Numbered from the stretch's first letter, positions 17,410 to 26,307 are shown. The stretch is 64,000 nucleotides of DNA from Micrococcales bacterium (GCA_017306245.1 JAFKIY010000006.1:108864-172863); one strand, 5' to 3'. A program made the numbers and translations. The notes: generated by a model not told the origin, from the letters alone.

Positions 17410-18645
17410 ATGAACACCAAGAAACTGGGCGCCGGCCTCGCGGCGGTCGCCCTCGTTGCGGGTCTTGCTGCCTGCTCCTCCGGGGGGACGACAACCCCCG
17501 GCGACACCACTGGTCAGAAACTCACCATGCTTATCGGCTCCAGCGGAGACGCGGAGACGAACGCGGTCCAGGCCGCGGCGGATGCGTGGGCGAAGACCAG
17601 CGGAAACACCGTCGAGGTGGTCGCAGCAAGCGACCTCACTCAGCAGCTCAGCCAGGGATTCGCCGGCGGCACGCCTCCGGACATCTTCTACATGGGCTGG
17701 GACCAGTTCGGCACCTACGCGCAGAACAAGTACCTTGACGCGTACGCGAAGGACCTGCCGAATGCGGGCGACTTCTACAAGTCGCTTAAAGACACCTTCA
17801 CCTACAAGGGCACGTTCACGTGTGCTCCGAAGGACTTCTCCACGCTCGGTCTCATCATCAACACGGACATGTGGAAGGCTGCGGGCCTCACCGACGCCGA
17901 CTACCCGAAGGATTGGGCAGAACTCGAGTCGGTGGCGAAGAAGCTCACCACCGACAAGGTCGCCGGGCTTTCCTTCGGCCTCGAATATGCGCGGGTCGGC
18001 GTGTTCATGAACCAGGCCGGCGGGTCGCTCGTGAGCGCCGACGGCAAGACCGTCACGGCCGACACACCGGAGAACCTTGCCGGGTTGAAGGAGATCCAGA
18101 AGCTCCACGATGACGGCGTGCTGAAGTTCCCGTCCGAGATCGACTCCGGCTGGTCCGGCGAGGCTCTCGGCAAGGGCGCGGCGGCCATGGTCATCGAGGG
18201 CCCGTGGATCAAGGGCATCAAGGGTGACTTCCCCGACACGCACTACCAGGCGGTCGAACTGCCGGCAGGGCCCGGCGGAAAGTCGACGTTCACGTTCACG
18301 AACTGCTGGGGCATCCCGGCCGGATCGAAGACGGCTGCGGCGGCTGTGGACCTGGTGAAGTTCCTGACGAGCGACGAACAGCAGCTCAAGTTCGCTGACG
18401 CGTTCGGCGTGATCCCTTCGACGGAATCCGCGGCGAAGCAGTACGCGACGAAGTTCCCGGAGAACGCCTCCTTCGTGACGAGCAATGACTACGCGGTGAG
18501 CCCGGTGAACTTCGCCGGCTCGGCAACGGTCATCTCCGACTTCAACGCGCAGCTCGCGAAGCTGATCGGAGGAGACGCGAAGGCGATCCTCGCGTCCCTG
18601 CAGACGACGCTGCAGGCCGCGCTGGATGAGGCCAACTCGAAGTAG
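17410..18645 (+). CDS. ABC sugar-binding lipoprotein
   Basis: This 411-residue extracellular solute-binding protein (family 1, maltose-binding type) captures a carbohydrate for the two permeases downstream. Its lipoprotein signal peptide ends at the lipobox LAAC with lipidated Cys22. The mature protein opens with GQKLTMLIGSSG and contains the family DIFYMGWDQFGTY segment. ATG 17410 follows the LacI stop by seven bases after AAAGGTAGGA. It precedes two MalF/MalG-type permeases; an alpha-glucoside is suggested by the neighbouring debranching enzyme. Confidence 0.93.
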   Translation: MNTKKLGAGLAAVALVAGLAACSSGGTTTPGDTTGQKLTMLIGSSGDAETNAVQAAADAWAKTSGNTVEVVAASDLTQQLSQGFAGGTPPDIFYMGWDQFGTYAQNKYLDAYAKDLPNAGDFYKSLKDTFTYKGTFTCAPKDFSTLGLIINTDMWKAAGLTDADYPKDWAELESVAKKLTTDKVAGLSFGLEYARVGVFMNQAGGSLVSADGKTVTADTPENLAGLKEIQKLHDDGVLKFPSEIDSGWSGEALGKGAAAMVIEGPWIKGIKGDFPDTHYQAVELPAGPGGKSTFTFTNCWGIPAGSKTAAAAVDLVKFLTSDEQQLKFADAFGVIPSTESAAKQYATKFPENASFVTSNDYAVSPVNFAGSATVISDFNAQLAKLIGGDAKAILASLQTTLQAALDEANSK

Positions 18646-18717
18646 CACCACTCAGCACCCCGGTCCGGATGCCGTCTCGCCGGCGGCATCCGGACCCACT
18701 ACCCCAGGGAGCGGAAC

Positions 18718-19806
18718 ATGGCGAAAGGAATTCGCGGCGGGGAGGCCAGCCGAGGCTGGCTGTTCATCTCGCCCGCGCTCATCATCATCGGACTGTTCCT
18801 GGTGTTGCCGATCCTGCTCGCGCTGTGGGTCAGCTTCAGCGACTGGAACGGCCTCGGCTCGCCGCTCAGCGGGAACACGAGCTTCGTCGGAACGAAAAAC
18901 TACGAGAAGCTGTTGGTTGATCCGGGGCTCGCCCAGCGAGACTTCGGCACGTCGATCCGCAACAACTTCTACTACGTGATTCTCGTGGTGCCGTTGCAGA
19001 CGGCGCTCGCGCTGTTCCTGGCCGTCCAGGTGAATCGTCGCATCCTGAAAGCGCGCGGGTTCTTCCGCACCGCGTTCTATTTCCCCTCGGTGACGAGCTC
19101 GATCGCCATCACCGGAATCTTCATTTTCCTGTTCTCGGCGTCCGGCGCGATCAACGCCCTGCTCGGCTGGCTGGGGATCAACGGTCCGAACTGGCTTGCG
19201 GATCCCAGCGGTGTGATCCATAACTTCCTCAAACTCTTCGGCGTGAACGCGGCCCCCGCGGCCCTGGCAGTATCGGGGCCGCTCGGCATCAGCTGGTGGG
19301 AGTGGCTGGCCGGCCCGTCCGTGGCCATGTGCATGCTCATCGCGCTGGCGGTCTTCACCACGTCGGGCACGTTCATGCTGATCTTCCTCGCCGGCCTGCA
19401 GAGTATCGGTGCGGAGATCGACGAGGCCGCGCTCATGGACGGCACCGGCCCGTTCCGCAAGTTCTTCTCCATCACCCTGCCCATGCTGAAGCCGACGCTG
19501 TTCACCGTGATCACGCTCGGGCTCATCGGCACGTGGCAATTGTTCGACCAGATTTACCTGACGGGCGGCGGGGCCCCGGGGAAGACGCTCCTCACGCCCG
19601 CCTACCTCTCCTATCAGACCTCGTTCAAGGGCCTCAACTGGGGCGAAGGGGCGGCGATGGCGTTCCTGCTGTTCCTGCTGATTGTCGCCCTAACGCTCCT
19701 GCAGCGTTACGTCCTCCGGGATCGACGCAAGGGCGACAGGCTCGACAAGACGATGCGGCGTGAAATCGCCACGCAGGCCGCGATAGCGAAGGGGAAGTCG
19801 ATATGA
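18718..19806 (+). CDS. ABC sugar permease, MalF type
   Basis: This 362-residue inner-membrane permease has about six to eight predicted helices. The conserved EAA loop that docks the ATPase reads EIDEAALMDGTGPFRKFFSI near residue 237. The N-terminal SPALIIIGLFLVLPILLALW is the first helix. A relatively long periplasmic segment (about 135-190) sits between helices. GGGAGCGGAAC precedes ATG. The stop overlaps the next permease as ATGA, so the two are coupled and made in equal amounts. Confidence 0.93.
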   Translation: MAKGIRGGEASRGWLFISPALIIIGLFLVLPILLALWVSFSDWNGLGSPLSGNTSFVGTKNYEKLLVDPGLAQRDFGTSIRNNFYYVILVVPLQTALALFLAVQVNRRILKARGFFRTAFYFPSVTSSIAITGIFIFLFSASGAINALLGWLGINGPNWLADPSGVIHNFLKLFGVNAAPAALAVSGPLGISWWEWLAGPSVAMCMLIALAVFTTSGTFMLIFLAGLQSIGAEIDEAALMDGTGPFRKFFSITLPMLKPTLFTVITLGLIGTWQLFDQIYLTGGGAPGKTLLTPAYLSYQTSFKGLNWGEGAAMAFLLFLLIVALTLLQRYVLRDRRKGDRLDKTMRREIATQAAIAKGKSI

Positions 19807-20633
19807 CGAAGCTTCGCGCGAGCGCCATCGCCAGCTACCTGATGCTCGTCATTCTGGCGCTCATCTACATTTACCCGTTTCTGCTCTCTCTCGCCGGGAG
19901 CTTCAAGACGGATGCCGACGCGACGAACAATCCGCTGTCGCTCCTGCCGCAAACCTGGTCGTTCGCCGCCTACGAACGCCTGTTCACTCAGGTGCCGCTG
20001 CCGCTGTGGGCGATGAACTCGATGATCGTCGCGGTCATCGTGACCCTCGGGCGGGTGTTTCTGGATTCTCTGGCAGGCTACGCGCTGTCCCGACTGCAGT
20101 TCCGCGGCCGCAATGTCGTGTTCGCGGGCCTCATCGCGGTGATGGCCGTTCCGAACGTGGTCCTGCTCATCCCGCGGTTCCTCATGATCAAGGAGCTGGG
20201 GATCTACAACACCTACGCGGGCATGATCATCCCGCTGCTCGTGGACGCCGCCGGAATCTTCATCATGAAGCAGTTCTTCGAATCGATTCCGGTGAGCATC
20301 GAGGAGGCCGCGAGAATCGATGGTGCGGGGATCTTCCGAACGTTCTGGAAGATCGTGCTGCCCATGGCGCGCCCGGCTCTCGTCACGCTGTTCATCCTGA
20401 GCTTCCAGGGTTCCTGGAACGAGTTCGCGCACTTCATCATTTCCCGGCAGAGCACCGACCTCAACACTCTGACGACCGGTGTGGCATCCCTGTTCTCCGG
20501 CCAGCTGGGCAGCGGCAACCAGTTCCCGCTCAAACTCGCGGCCGCGGTGCTCATGACGGTCCCGGTCGCCGTGTTGTTCTTCATCTTCCAGCGGAAGATC
20601 ATGAGCACGACGGAGGGCGCGGAGAAGGGTTAG
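19803..20633 (+). CDS. ABC sugar permease, MalG type
   Basis: This 276-residue permease is the second membrane subunit of the importer, with six predicted helices. Its EAA loop reads IEEAARIDGAGIFRTFWKIV near residue 162. It is the last gene of the operon. No nucleotide-binding subunit follows, so the importer probably borrows a shared MsiK-like ATPase encoded elsewhere, as is common in actinobacteria. The TAG stop overlaps the convergent fluoride-channel stop. Confidence 0.93.
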   Translation: MTKLRASAIASYLMLVILALIYIYPFLLSLAGSFKTDADATNNPLSLLPQTWSFAAYERLFTQVPLPLWAMNSMIVAVIVTLGRVFLDSLAGYALSRLQFRGRNVVFAGLIAVMAVPNVVLLIPRFLMIKELGIYNTYAGMIIPLLVDAAGIFIMKQFFESIPVSIEEAARIDGAGIFRTFWKIVLPMARPALVTLFILSFQGSWNEFAHFIISRQSTDLNTLTTGVASLFSGQLGSGNQFPLKLAAAVLMTVPVAVLFFIFQRKIMSTTEGAEKG

Positions 20634-21016
20634 CCGAGGGCGCCCGGCACAAGTACGTAGCCGAGGATGCACGCGCCGAAACCCGCCACGAGGTTCGCGC
20701 CGACGCTGACGACGGCGGAGCGCCAGCGGCCGTGGGTGATGAGCTGGATGGTTTCGACGCTGAATGTGCTGAACGTGGTCAGGCCGCCGCACACCCCGGT
20801 CAGGATGATGAGCTGCAGGTCGGCCGAGGCCCCGCCGACGTGGGCGAGCCCGAGCACGACGCCTCCGATGCCGGACCCGACGGCGTTCACGAGGAGCACC
20901 GTCCACGGAAATTCCTCGGCGCGGGACGGCCCGGCGAGCAGGACGGAGAGCCCGTACCGGATCGCTGCGGCCGCACCGCCTGCGGCGAGCGCAACGACGA
21001 CGGCGACGACGCTCAT
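20630..21016 (-). CDS. crcB: Fluc/CrcB fluoride channel, second copy
   Basis: This 128-residue four-helix protein is a Fluc fluoride exporter subunit. The central GGLTTFSTFSVE motif (about 73-84) contains the Phe-box/Thr-Ser-Thr residues of the pore, and VNAVGSGIGG provides the conserved helix-2 Asn. ATG 21016 overlaps the stop of the other crcB gene (ATGA), indicating a heterodimeric Fluc pair. A longer upstream extension in this frame is not supported. Confidence 0.93.
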   Translation of the reverse strand: MSVVAVVVALAAGGAAAAIRYGLSVLLAGPSRAEEFPWTVLLVNAVGSGIGGVVLGLAHVGGASADLQLIILTGVCGGLTTFSTFSVETIQLITHGRWRSAVVSVGANLVAGFGACILGYVLVPGALG

Positions 21017-21402
21017 TCGTCGACCCAGTCGATGGGGGTCGTGACCCGTCCGACCCGCAACCCGACGGCGGCAGCCGCGAATCCGAGGACGAGCGTGATC
21101 ACGAAGTAGACCACGGCGAGAACCCACAGTTCGTGGACGCCGTGTGCCACGAGAGACACCATGACGGCGGAGAACGTCGTGAAGGATCCGATCATGCCGG
21201 TGCCGAGCCCGGCCTTCAGCCACGGCGGTGTGCCCGACCAGAACCGCGCAACCAGCAGCCCCAGCGCGAACGACCCGACAACGTTGACGAGAAGCGTGCT
21301 GAACGGAAACCCGGTTTCGGTGTTCGGGATGAGCGTTTCGGCGAGCAGGCGAAGGCCGGTGCCGACGATTCCGCCGACGAACACCGCGAGGAGCGCTTTC
21401 AC
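21013..21402 (-). CDS. crcB: Fluc/CrcB fluoride channel, first copy
   Basis: This 129-residue Fluc paralogue carries LLVNVVGSFALG near residue 37 and GSFTTFSAVMVS near residue 72, the fluoride-conducting signature. It starts at GTG 21402, immediately after the APC permease stop with no spacer, so translation is probably coupled to that gene. It overlaps the second crcB by ATGA. Two different subunits oriented in opposite directions form the channel in such pairs. Confidence 0.93.
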   Translation of the reverse strand: MKALLAVFVGGIVGTGLRLLAETLIPNTETGFPFSTLLVNVVGSFALGLLVARFWSGTPPWLKAGLGTGMIGSFTTFSAVMVSLVAHGVHELWVLAVVYFVITLVLGFAAAAVGLRVGRVTTPIDWVDE

Positions 21403-23436
21403 TCAGCTCTGTTTCCGTCGGGTGATTTTCGCTGGCGGCAGCGGCTTGCGTACGACGGCGCGCACCGGCTCGCCCCTCCGCTCCTGCCCGGGCAGCGGCC
21501 GGCCGGGCCGGTTGTAGAGCGCTTGGGAGGAGTCCAGAAGCCACGGTACGAGCGCAACCGTCACCCCGTGCGTGAGCATGAGCTTGTGGCGGATGCGGCG
21601 GGCCTTGTGGTTGTGGAGGAGGTTCTCCCACCAGTGCCCGACGATGAACTGCGGCATGTACACCGTCACGACCTCGGCGCCGTGGGAGCGGCGGCGTCGC
21701 TTGATGTATTTGATGAGGGGGAAGCTGATGTCCCGGTAAGGCGACTGAATCACCTTCAGCGGCACCTGGATGTTCATCTTCTTCCACTGCTTTTTCAGCT
21801 GGGCGGTCTGTTCATCGTCGATGGAGCAGTGCACCGCCTCGATGCTCTCGTGCCGCGCGGCGATCGCGTAATCCAATGCCTTCAGCGTCGGTTTCTGCAT
21901 CCTGCCGACGAGCACGATGGCATGGTCGCCGCTGGATCCGAACACCGTCGTCTCATCCACGGTGAGATCGCGTTCGACGTTGCGGTAGTAGCGGTTCACC
22001 CCGAGCATGAGGACGTACAGGATGGGTCCGATCACGAAAACGATGTACGCCCCGTGCGTGAATTTCGTGACGGTGACCACGATGAGCACGGTCGCGGTGA
22101 GCACCGCGCCGAACGAGTTGATGGAGAGGCTGCGGATGATCTGCCCGCGGTTCGGCGCCCCCTCGCGCAGCGTCCGCAGCCAGTGCTTCACCATGCCGGA
22201 CTGGCCGAGTGTGAACGAGACGAACACGCCGATGATGTAAAGCTGGATGAGGTGCGTGAGGCTCGCCTGGAACACCACGAGCAGGAGGACGGCGCCGAGG
22301 CCGAGGACGAGCACGCCGTTCGAGTAGACCAGCCGGTCGCCGCGCGTGGACAGCGACTTCGGGGCGTAACCGTCCCGGGCGAGCACCGATCCGAGCAGGG
22401 GGAATCCGTTGAACGCGGTATTGGCGGCCAGGAGCAGCACGGCGGCGGTCGTGCCCTGCAGCACGTAGAACAGGATCTGGGTGTCCCCGCCGAACACGGC
22501 GGCCGCCAGTTGCGCCATCACGCTGCGTTGCGGATCGGTGGCGCATCCCGTCCACCCCACGAGGTGGCAGGGGCTCTCCACGTAGTGGACCCGGCTGATC
22601 AACGCGAGCGCCGTGACGCCCACGAACAGCGTGATGGCGATCGTGCCCATGAGGGCGAGCGTGCGCTTCGCGTTCTGGATCTTCGGGGTGCGGAACGCGG
22701 GGACGCCGTTCGCGACGGCCTCCACACCGGTGAGGGCGCTGCATCCGCTCGCGAACGAGCGAAGGAGCAGGAGAACTATTCCGGCCTGCGTGAAGTCTTC
22801 GGCCTTGATCGCGTACTGGGCGGACTCCGCGACCGGGGTGTCGCCGAGAATCGTGCGGATGACGCCGACGACGATCATGAGGAGCACGCTCGCGATGAAC
22901 AGGTAGGTGGGCAGGGCGAACGCTTTGCTGGATTCGCGCACCCCGCGGAGGTTGATCGCCACCAGCACGATCACGAACCCCACTGCCAGCTCCACCCGCC
23001 ACGCGTGGAGCACCGGGAACGCGGAGATGATGTTGTAGACGCCGCTGGCCACCGACACGGCGACCGTGAGGATGTAGTCGATGAGGAGCGCGCTGGCGAC
23101 GATGAGTCCGGCCTTCTCGCCGAGGTTCTTGTGCGCCACCTCGAAATCGCCGCCGCCCGACGGGTAGGCCTTGATCAGCTGGCGGTAGGAGGCGACGACG
23201 GTGATGAGAACGACGACGACGGCGGCCGCGACCCAGGGTGCGAAACTGAGAAAGCTGAGGCCGCCAAGGGTCAGGATCATGAGCAGTTCCTGAGGACCGT
23301 ACGCCACGGATGACAGGGCGTCGCTCGCGAAAATCGGGAGCGCAAGGTGCTTGGGAAGAAGCTGACCCTCGAGCTTCTCGGAGGGCAGCGGATCGCCAAT
23401 CAGCCACCGCTTGGGCGACCGGACTTCGTTAGTCAC
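21403..23436 (-). CDS. APC-superfamily amino-acid permease
   Basis: This roughly 677-residue membrane protein has about 12 helices beginning PIFASDALSSVAYGPQELLM, an APC/KUP-like pattern, followed by a hydrophilic C-terminal domain of about 200 residues. The helix region includes GCSALTGVEAVANGVPAFR. The start is uncertain: GTG 23436 gives the expected opening VTNEVRSPKRWLIGDPLP, but AGGAG is 14 bases away; TTG 23472 is a longer alternative. It leads directly into two fluoride-channel genes. Its substrate, an amino acid or cation, is not visible. Confidence 0.88.
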   Translation of the reverse strand: MTNEVRSPKRWLIGDPLPSEKLEGQLLPKHLALPIFASDALSSVAYGPQELLMILTLGGLSFLSFAPWVAAAVVVVLITVVASYRQLIKAYPSGGGDFEVAHKNLGEKAGLIVASALLIDYILTVAVSVASGVYNIISAFPVLHAWRVELAVGFVIVLVAINLRGVRESSKAFALPTYLFIASVLLMIVVGVIRTILGDTPVAESAQYAIKAEDFTQAGIVLLLLRSFASGCSALTGVEAVANGVPAFRTPKIQNAKRTLALMGTIAITLFVGVTALALISRVHYVESPCHLVGWTGCATDPQRSVMAQLAAAVFGGDTQILFYVLQGTTAAVLLLAANTAFNGFPLLGSVLARDGYAPKSLSTRGDRLVYSNGVLVLGLGAVLLLVVFQASLTHLIQLYIIGVFVSFTLGQSGMVKHWLRTLREGAPNRGQIIRSLSINSFGAVLTATVLIVVTVTKFTHGAYIVFVIGPILYVLMLGVNRYYRNVERDLTVDETTVFGSSGDHAIVLVGRMQKPTLKALDYAIAARHESIEAVHCSIDDEQTAQLKKQWKKMNIQVPLKVIQSPYRDISFPLIKYIKRRRRSHGAEVVTVYMPQFIVGHWWENLLHNHKARRIRHKLMLTHGVTVALVPWLLDSSQALYNRPGRPLPGQERRGEPVRAVVRKPLPPAKITRRKQS

Positions 23437-23494
23437 GATGAGCGACACTACTCCTATCCGGCTTGTGCGCAAGTCGGATTCGGCCGGTCGCCGA

Positions 23495-24103
23495 TCAGTT
23501 CATTCGGAACAGACCCGTGCGAACCTCATCGAGTTTCGTTTTCAGTTCGTCGACGGTCTGCGTCGTGAGCTCGTCGCGCGCGGCCATGCTGCGAAGGTCC
23601 GAACGAAGCTGGTGGCGGAAGTCGTTGATCACGATCTCTGCCTCCCTCAGCCTCCCGCTCGCGGTCTCGCGGATGTCGGTCCGCACCGTGCGGCCGGCCT
23701 GCCTCGCCTCGTTCCTGGCCTCGCGCGCCGCGGAGGCGAGGTCAGCTCTCAGGCTCTTCATGGCCTGGTCGACGCTGTGGCGGACGTCGTCGGCGAGCCG
23801 ACGGACCGAATCGGTGACATCGCTTTCGATTTCGTCGAGTTCGTGCTGGCGGGCGGCCAGCTCGGCCCGGCCGGCATCCGCGATTTCGTATACCGTCTTG
23901 CGGCCGTCGACCGTTTTCGTGACGAGGCCCTCCTCCTCCAGTTTGGCGAGGCGCGGGTAGATCGTTCCGGCGCTGGGAGTGTAGGTGCCGCCGAACCGCT
24001 CCTCCAGGGCGAGGATGACCTCGTAGCCGTGCATGGGCGCTTCGGCGAGAAGGCTGAGCAGGTACAGGCGCAGGTGCCCGTGCGCGAAGACCGGCGGCGT
24101 CAT
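23495..24103 (-). CDS. PadR family transcriptional regulator
   Basis: This 202-residue regulator has a PadR winged helix (about 7-85: HGHLRLYLLSLLAEAPMHGYE, GGTYTPSAGTIYPRLAKLEEEG) and a C-terminal coiled-coil region for dimerisation. The start ATG 24103 overlaps the stop of the DUF4097 gene as ATGA. PadR proteins repress efflux or stress genes and are released by ligands. It is predicted to control its own operon; TATATCGCG repeats lie ahead of the first gene. Confidence 0.92.
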   Translation of the reverse strand: MTPPVFAHGHLRLYLLSLLAEAPMHGYEVILALEERFGGTYTPSAGTIYPRLAKLEEEGLVTKTVDGRKTVYEIADAGRAELAARQHELDEIESDVTDSVRRLADDVRHSVDQAMKSLRADLASAAREARNEARQAGRTVRTDIRETASGRLREAEIVINDFRHQLRSDLRSMAARDELTTQTVDELKTKLDEVRTGLFRMN

Positions 24104-24915
24104 CGGCTCTGGCCCGCAGTTTCCCGAGCGTGGAGGACGGCGACATCCCCGGATACGGTGGACGCGCTGAATTCGAGCCACTGGCCGTGAAGGTCGCCGT
24201 GTTTGCCCGTGTACTGGCCGCGCACTCCGGAGATTTCGGAATCATCGAGCTGCAGTTTGCCGGACACGGTCGTCACCTTGTACTGCGCGGGCACTCCCGC
24301 TTCGAGCCGCAGGGTGATGTCGCCGGACACCGTCTTGACGTTGGCGCTGTCCGGGATGCCCGTGAAGTCGAGGAACACGTCACCGGAGACGCCGTTGGAG
24401 CTGAGCTTCATGATTTCGCCGCTCGCGGTCAGGTCGCCGCTCACCGTCTTCGAGGTGATGTTGCCGTAGTGGTTCCGAACGCTGATCTCCCCGCTGACGG
24501 AGTTCAGTTCGAGGTCGCCGTAGACGTTGTCGATGACGATATCCCCGCTCACGGTGCTGATCTTCGCATCCTCGGTGAGCCCGCTGATGAGTCCTGTGGC
24601 GGAGACGACGCCGAACTTGAGTGCGACGTCGCGCGGAACCATGATGCTCACGTCGGCCTGGGCGTTGTTGCTGAAGGACTTGAAGACCTCGATGAAGTTG
24701 TCCCAGCTCAACTGCGGGTGGTCGATCTCGAGCGTGTCGCCCTCGAGGGAAACCTTGAGCGGTTTCTTGCTGACGGAGTGCACTTCGACACGCGCGGTCG
24801 GTTCGTCGTGTCCGACGATGTCGACCTTTCCGCCGATGAGTCCGACTTTGAGGTTGCGCACCATGTCGACGTCGATGATCTTTTCGCCGTCGATCAGCCA
24901 TTTTTCTGAAGCCAT
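24100..24915 (-). CDS. DUF4097 family beta-repeat protein
   Basis: This 271-residue protein is made of repeating beta-strand units with the recurring phrases TVSGDI, SVSGEIS and NGVSGDV, typical of DUF4097 adhesin-like domains. No signal peptide or membrane helix is evident, so it is probably cytoplasmic. It is the first gene of an operon with padR, a common pairing in actinobacteria, and is presumably repressed by PadR. The molecular function is unknown; a role in envelope stress is suggested only by family associations. Confidence 0.85.
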   Translation of the reverse strand: MASEKWLIDGEKIIDVDMVRNLKVGLIGGKVDIVGHDEPTARVEVHSVSKKPLKVSLEGDTLEIDHPQLSWDNFIEVFKSFSNNAQADVSIMVPRDVALKFGVVSATGLISGLTEDAKISTVSGDIVIDNVYGDLELNSVSGEISVRNHYGNITSKTVSGDLTASGEIMKLSSNGVSGDVFLDFTGIPDSANVKTVSGDITLRLEAGVPAQYKVTTVSGKLQLDDSEISGVRGQYTGKHGDLHGQWLEFSASTVSGDVAVLHARETAGQSR

Positions 24916-24959
24916 CGATTTCTCCTCTGAGTTCGTGAACCTGCTGTGCCAACTCGCGC

Positions 24960-24994
24960 TATATCGCGTTGTGCATTAATCAAGATATATCGCG
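24960..24994. promoter_or_regulatory. Candidate PadR operator, TATATCGCG repeat pair
   Basis: TATATCGCG occurs at 24960-24968 and again at 24986-24994, 26 bp apart, upstream of the DUF4097-padR operon. PadR proteins of actinobacteria commonly bind AT-rich ATATCG-type sites, so these are the likely autoregulatory operators. Confidence 0.5.
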
Positions 24995-25012
24995 TATCCC
25001 CCCACCGCAAGT

Positions 25013-25038
25013 ACTTTCATCATTCAGGAGGTGATGTG
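25013..25038 (+). repeat. Repeat copy A (ACTTTCATCATTCAGGAGGTG)
   Basis: ACTTTCAT is followed by CATTCAGGAGGTGATGTG. The same core recurs at 26224-26244 (direct) and 26281-26300 (inverted), so copies flank the M20 gene. This copy carries AGGAGG followed by GTG 25036, which opens a ten-codon frame ending in TGA that overlaps the M20 ATG. Confidence 0.6.
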
Positions 25039-25064
25039 ACCGGTGTGGCAGGTAGATTCGGGGC

Positions 25065-26219
25065 ATGACAGCAGCCGACACCTTCCCCCTCGATCCCGTC
25101 GAACTCACCCGGGCGCTCATCCGCATCGATTCGGTGAACCCGGACCTCATACCGGGTGGCGCGGGCGAGGCCGAGATCGTCGAGTGGTGCGCGCGGTGGT
25201 TCGCTGCCCAGGGATTCGAGGTGCACCGCCTGGGGACAGCCGAGCGCCCGACCGTGGCCGGCATCGTTCGGGGCACGGGCGGCGGTCGTTCCCTCATGCT
25301 CAACGGCCATCTGGACACCGTGGGGGTTGCCGGATACGACTCAGACCCGTTCGCGGCACCGGTCAGCGACGGCAAGGTGTTCGGCCGCGGAGCGTTCGAC
25401 ATGAAGGGAGGTGTTGCGGCGATGATGGCCGCGGCGGTCCGTGCCGGATCCGCGAACCTCGCGGGCGATGTGATCGTGACGCTCGTCGCGGACGAAGAAT
25501 TCGGCAGCCTCGGCACAGAGGATGCGCTCGCGGCCTTCACCGCTGATGGCGCGATCGTCACCGAGCCGAGCGAAATGAACCTCGTTCTTGCGCACCGCGG
25601 CTTCGCGTGGTTCACGATCGACCTGATCGGCGTCGCAGCCCACGGGTCGATGCCCGAGCAGGGAGTGGATGCGATCCGGCACGCCGGCCTCGTGATTCGG
25701 GCCATCGATGAGCTGCAGGGCGAGTTCAACGAGCGGCCAGCGCATCCGCTGCTGGGCCACAGCTCGGTCCGGGTCGCCACGATCTCGGGAGGCTCCGACG
25801 CCGCAACGGTTGCCGGCTCGTGCACCCTCACCATTGAGAGCCGAACGTTGCCGGGCGACACCCCGGACTCGGTGGAGGCCGAACTTCGCGCGGTTCTGGA
25901 CACCGTCGCGGCGACGACGCCGAACTTCCAGTATGAACTGCGCCGGATTGTCGCGAGGAACGCGTTTGAGGCAGACCCCGAGTGGCCGATCGTTCAGGCC
26001 GTGGCATCCAGCGGCGAGCGCGTGACCGGCTCTCCCCTGCCGACGAGGGGTGAGCCGTTCTGGACCGACGCCGGGCTCATCCATGACGCAGGGATTCCGT
26101 GCCTGCTCATCGGCGTGGATGGCGGCGGCGCGCACGCCGATACCGAGTGGGCAACGACGAAGTCCATCGAGCAGTTGACGGACATCCTGGAGGGCACGAT
26201 CCGCTCGTTCTGCGCCTGA
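25065..26219 (+). CDS. M20 family metallopeptidase (ArgE/DapE-like)
   Basis: This 384-residue protein is a di-zinc amidohydrolase of the ArgE/DapE/ACY1/CPG2 family, cleaving acylated amino acids or small peptides. Metal and catalytic motifs are NGHLDTVG (near residue 82), GRGAFDMKGG (near 107), ADEEFGS with the catalytic Glu, and a late metal His. The lid/dimerisation domain lies between about 180 and 290 (HGSMPEQGVDAIRHA). It is a single gene flanked by CATTCAGGAGGTG repeats. The substrate cannot be specified. Confidence 0.92.
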   Translation: MTAADTFPLDPVELTRALIRIDSVNPDLIPGGAGEAEIVEWCARWFAAQGFEVHRLGTAERPTVAGIVRGTGGGRSLMLNGHLDTVGVAGYDSDPFAAPVSDGKVFGRGAFDMKGGVAAMMAAAVRAGSANLAGDVIVTLVADEEFGSLGTEDALAAFTADGAIVTEPSEMNLVLAHRGFAWFTIDLIGVAAHGSMPEQGVDAIRHAGLVIRAIDELQGEFNERPAHPLLGHSSVRVATISGGSDAATVAGSCTLTIESRTLPGDTPDSVEAELRAVLDTVAATTPNFQYELRRIVARNAFEADPEWPIVQAVASSGERVTGSPLPTRGEPFWTDAGLIHDAGIPCLLIGVDGGGAHADTEWATTKSIEQLTDILEGTIRSFCA

Positions 26220-26223
26220 GGCC

Positions 26224-26300
26224 ACTTTCATTATTCAGGAGGTGGTGATGCCAGAGTGACCACCCTCGGCATCACCAGCCACATCACCTCCTGAATGATG
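26224..26300. repeat. Inverted pair of CATTCAGGAGGTG repeat (copies B and C)
   Basis: Copy B at 26224-26244 (ACTTTCAT then TATTCAGGAGGTG) faces copy C at 26281-26300 (ACATCACCTCCTGAATGATG), and an inner arm GTGATGCC/GGCATCAC extends the pairing. It can form a long interrupted hairpin immediately after the M20 stop. It could be an mRNA-end structure or a small mobile palindrome related to copy A upstream of the gene. Confidence 0.65.
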
Positions 26301-26307
26301 TAAGCCC

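Noticed and set aside
21133..23313. Long plus-strand frame opposite the APC permease
   Set aside because: The composition is charged and His/Arg-rich with no family motif, while the minus-strand frame has membrane helices and a normal APC pattern.
21403..23494. Fluoride riboswitch before the crcB genes
   Set aside because: No untranslated leader exists: the permease stop adjoins the crcB start, and only a short gap precedes the permease.
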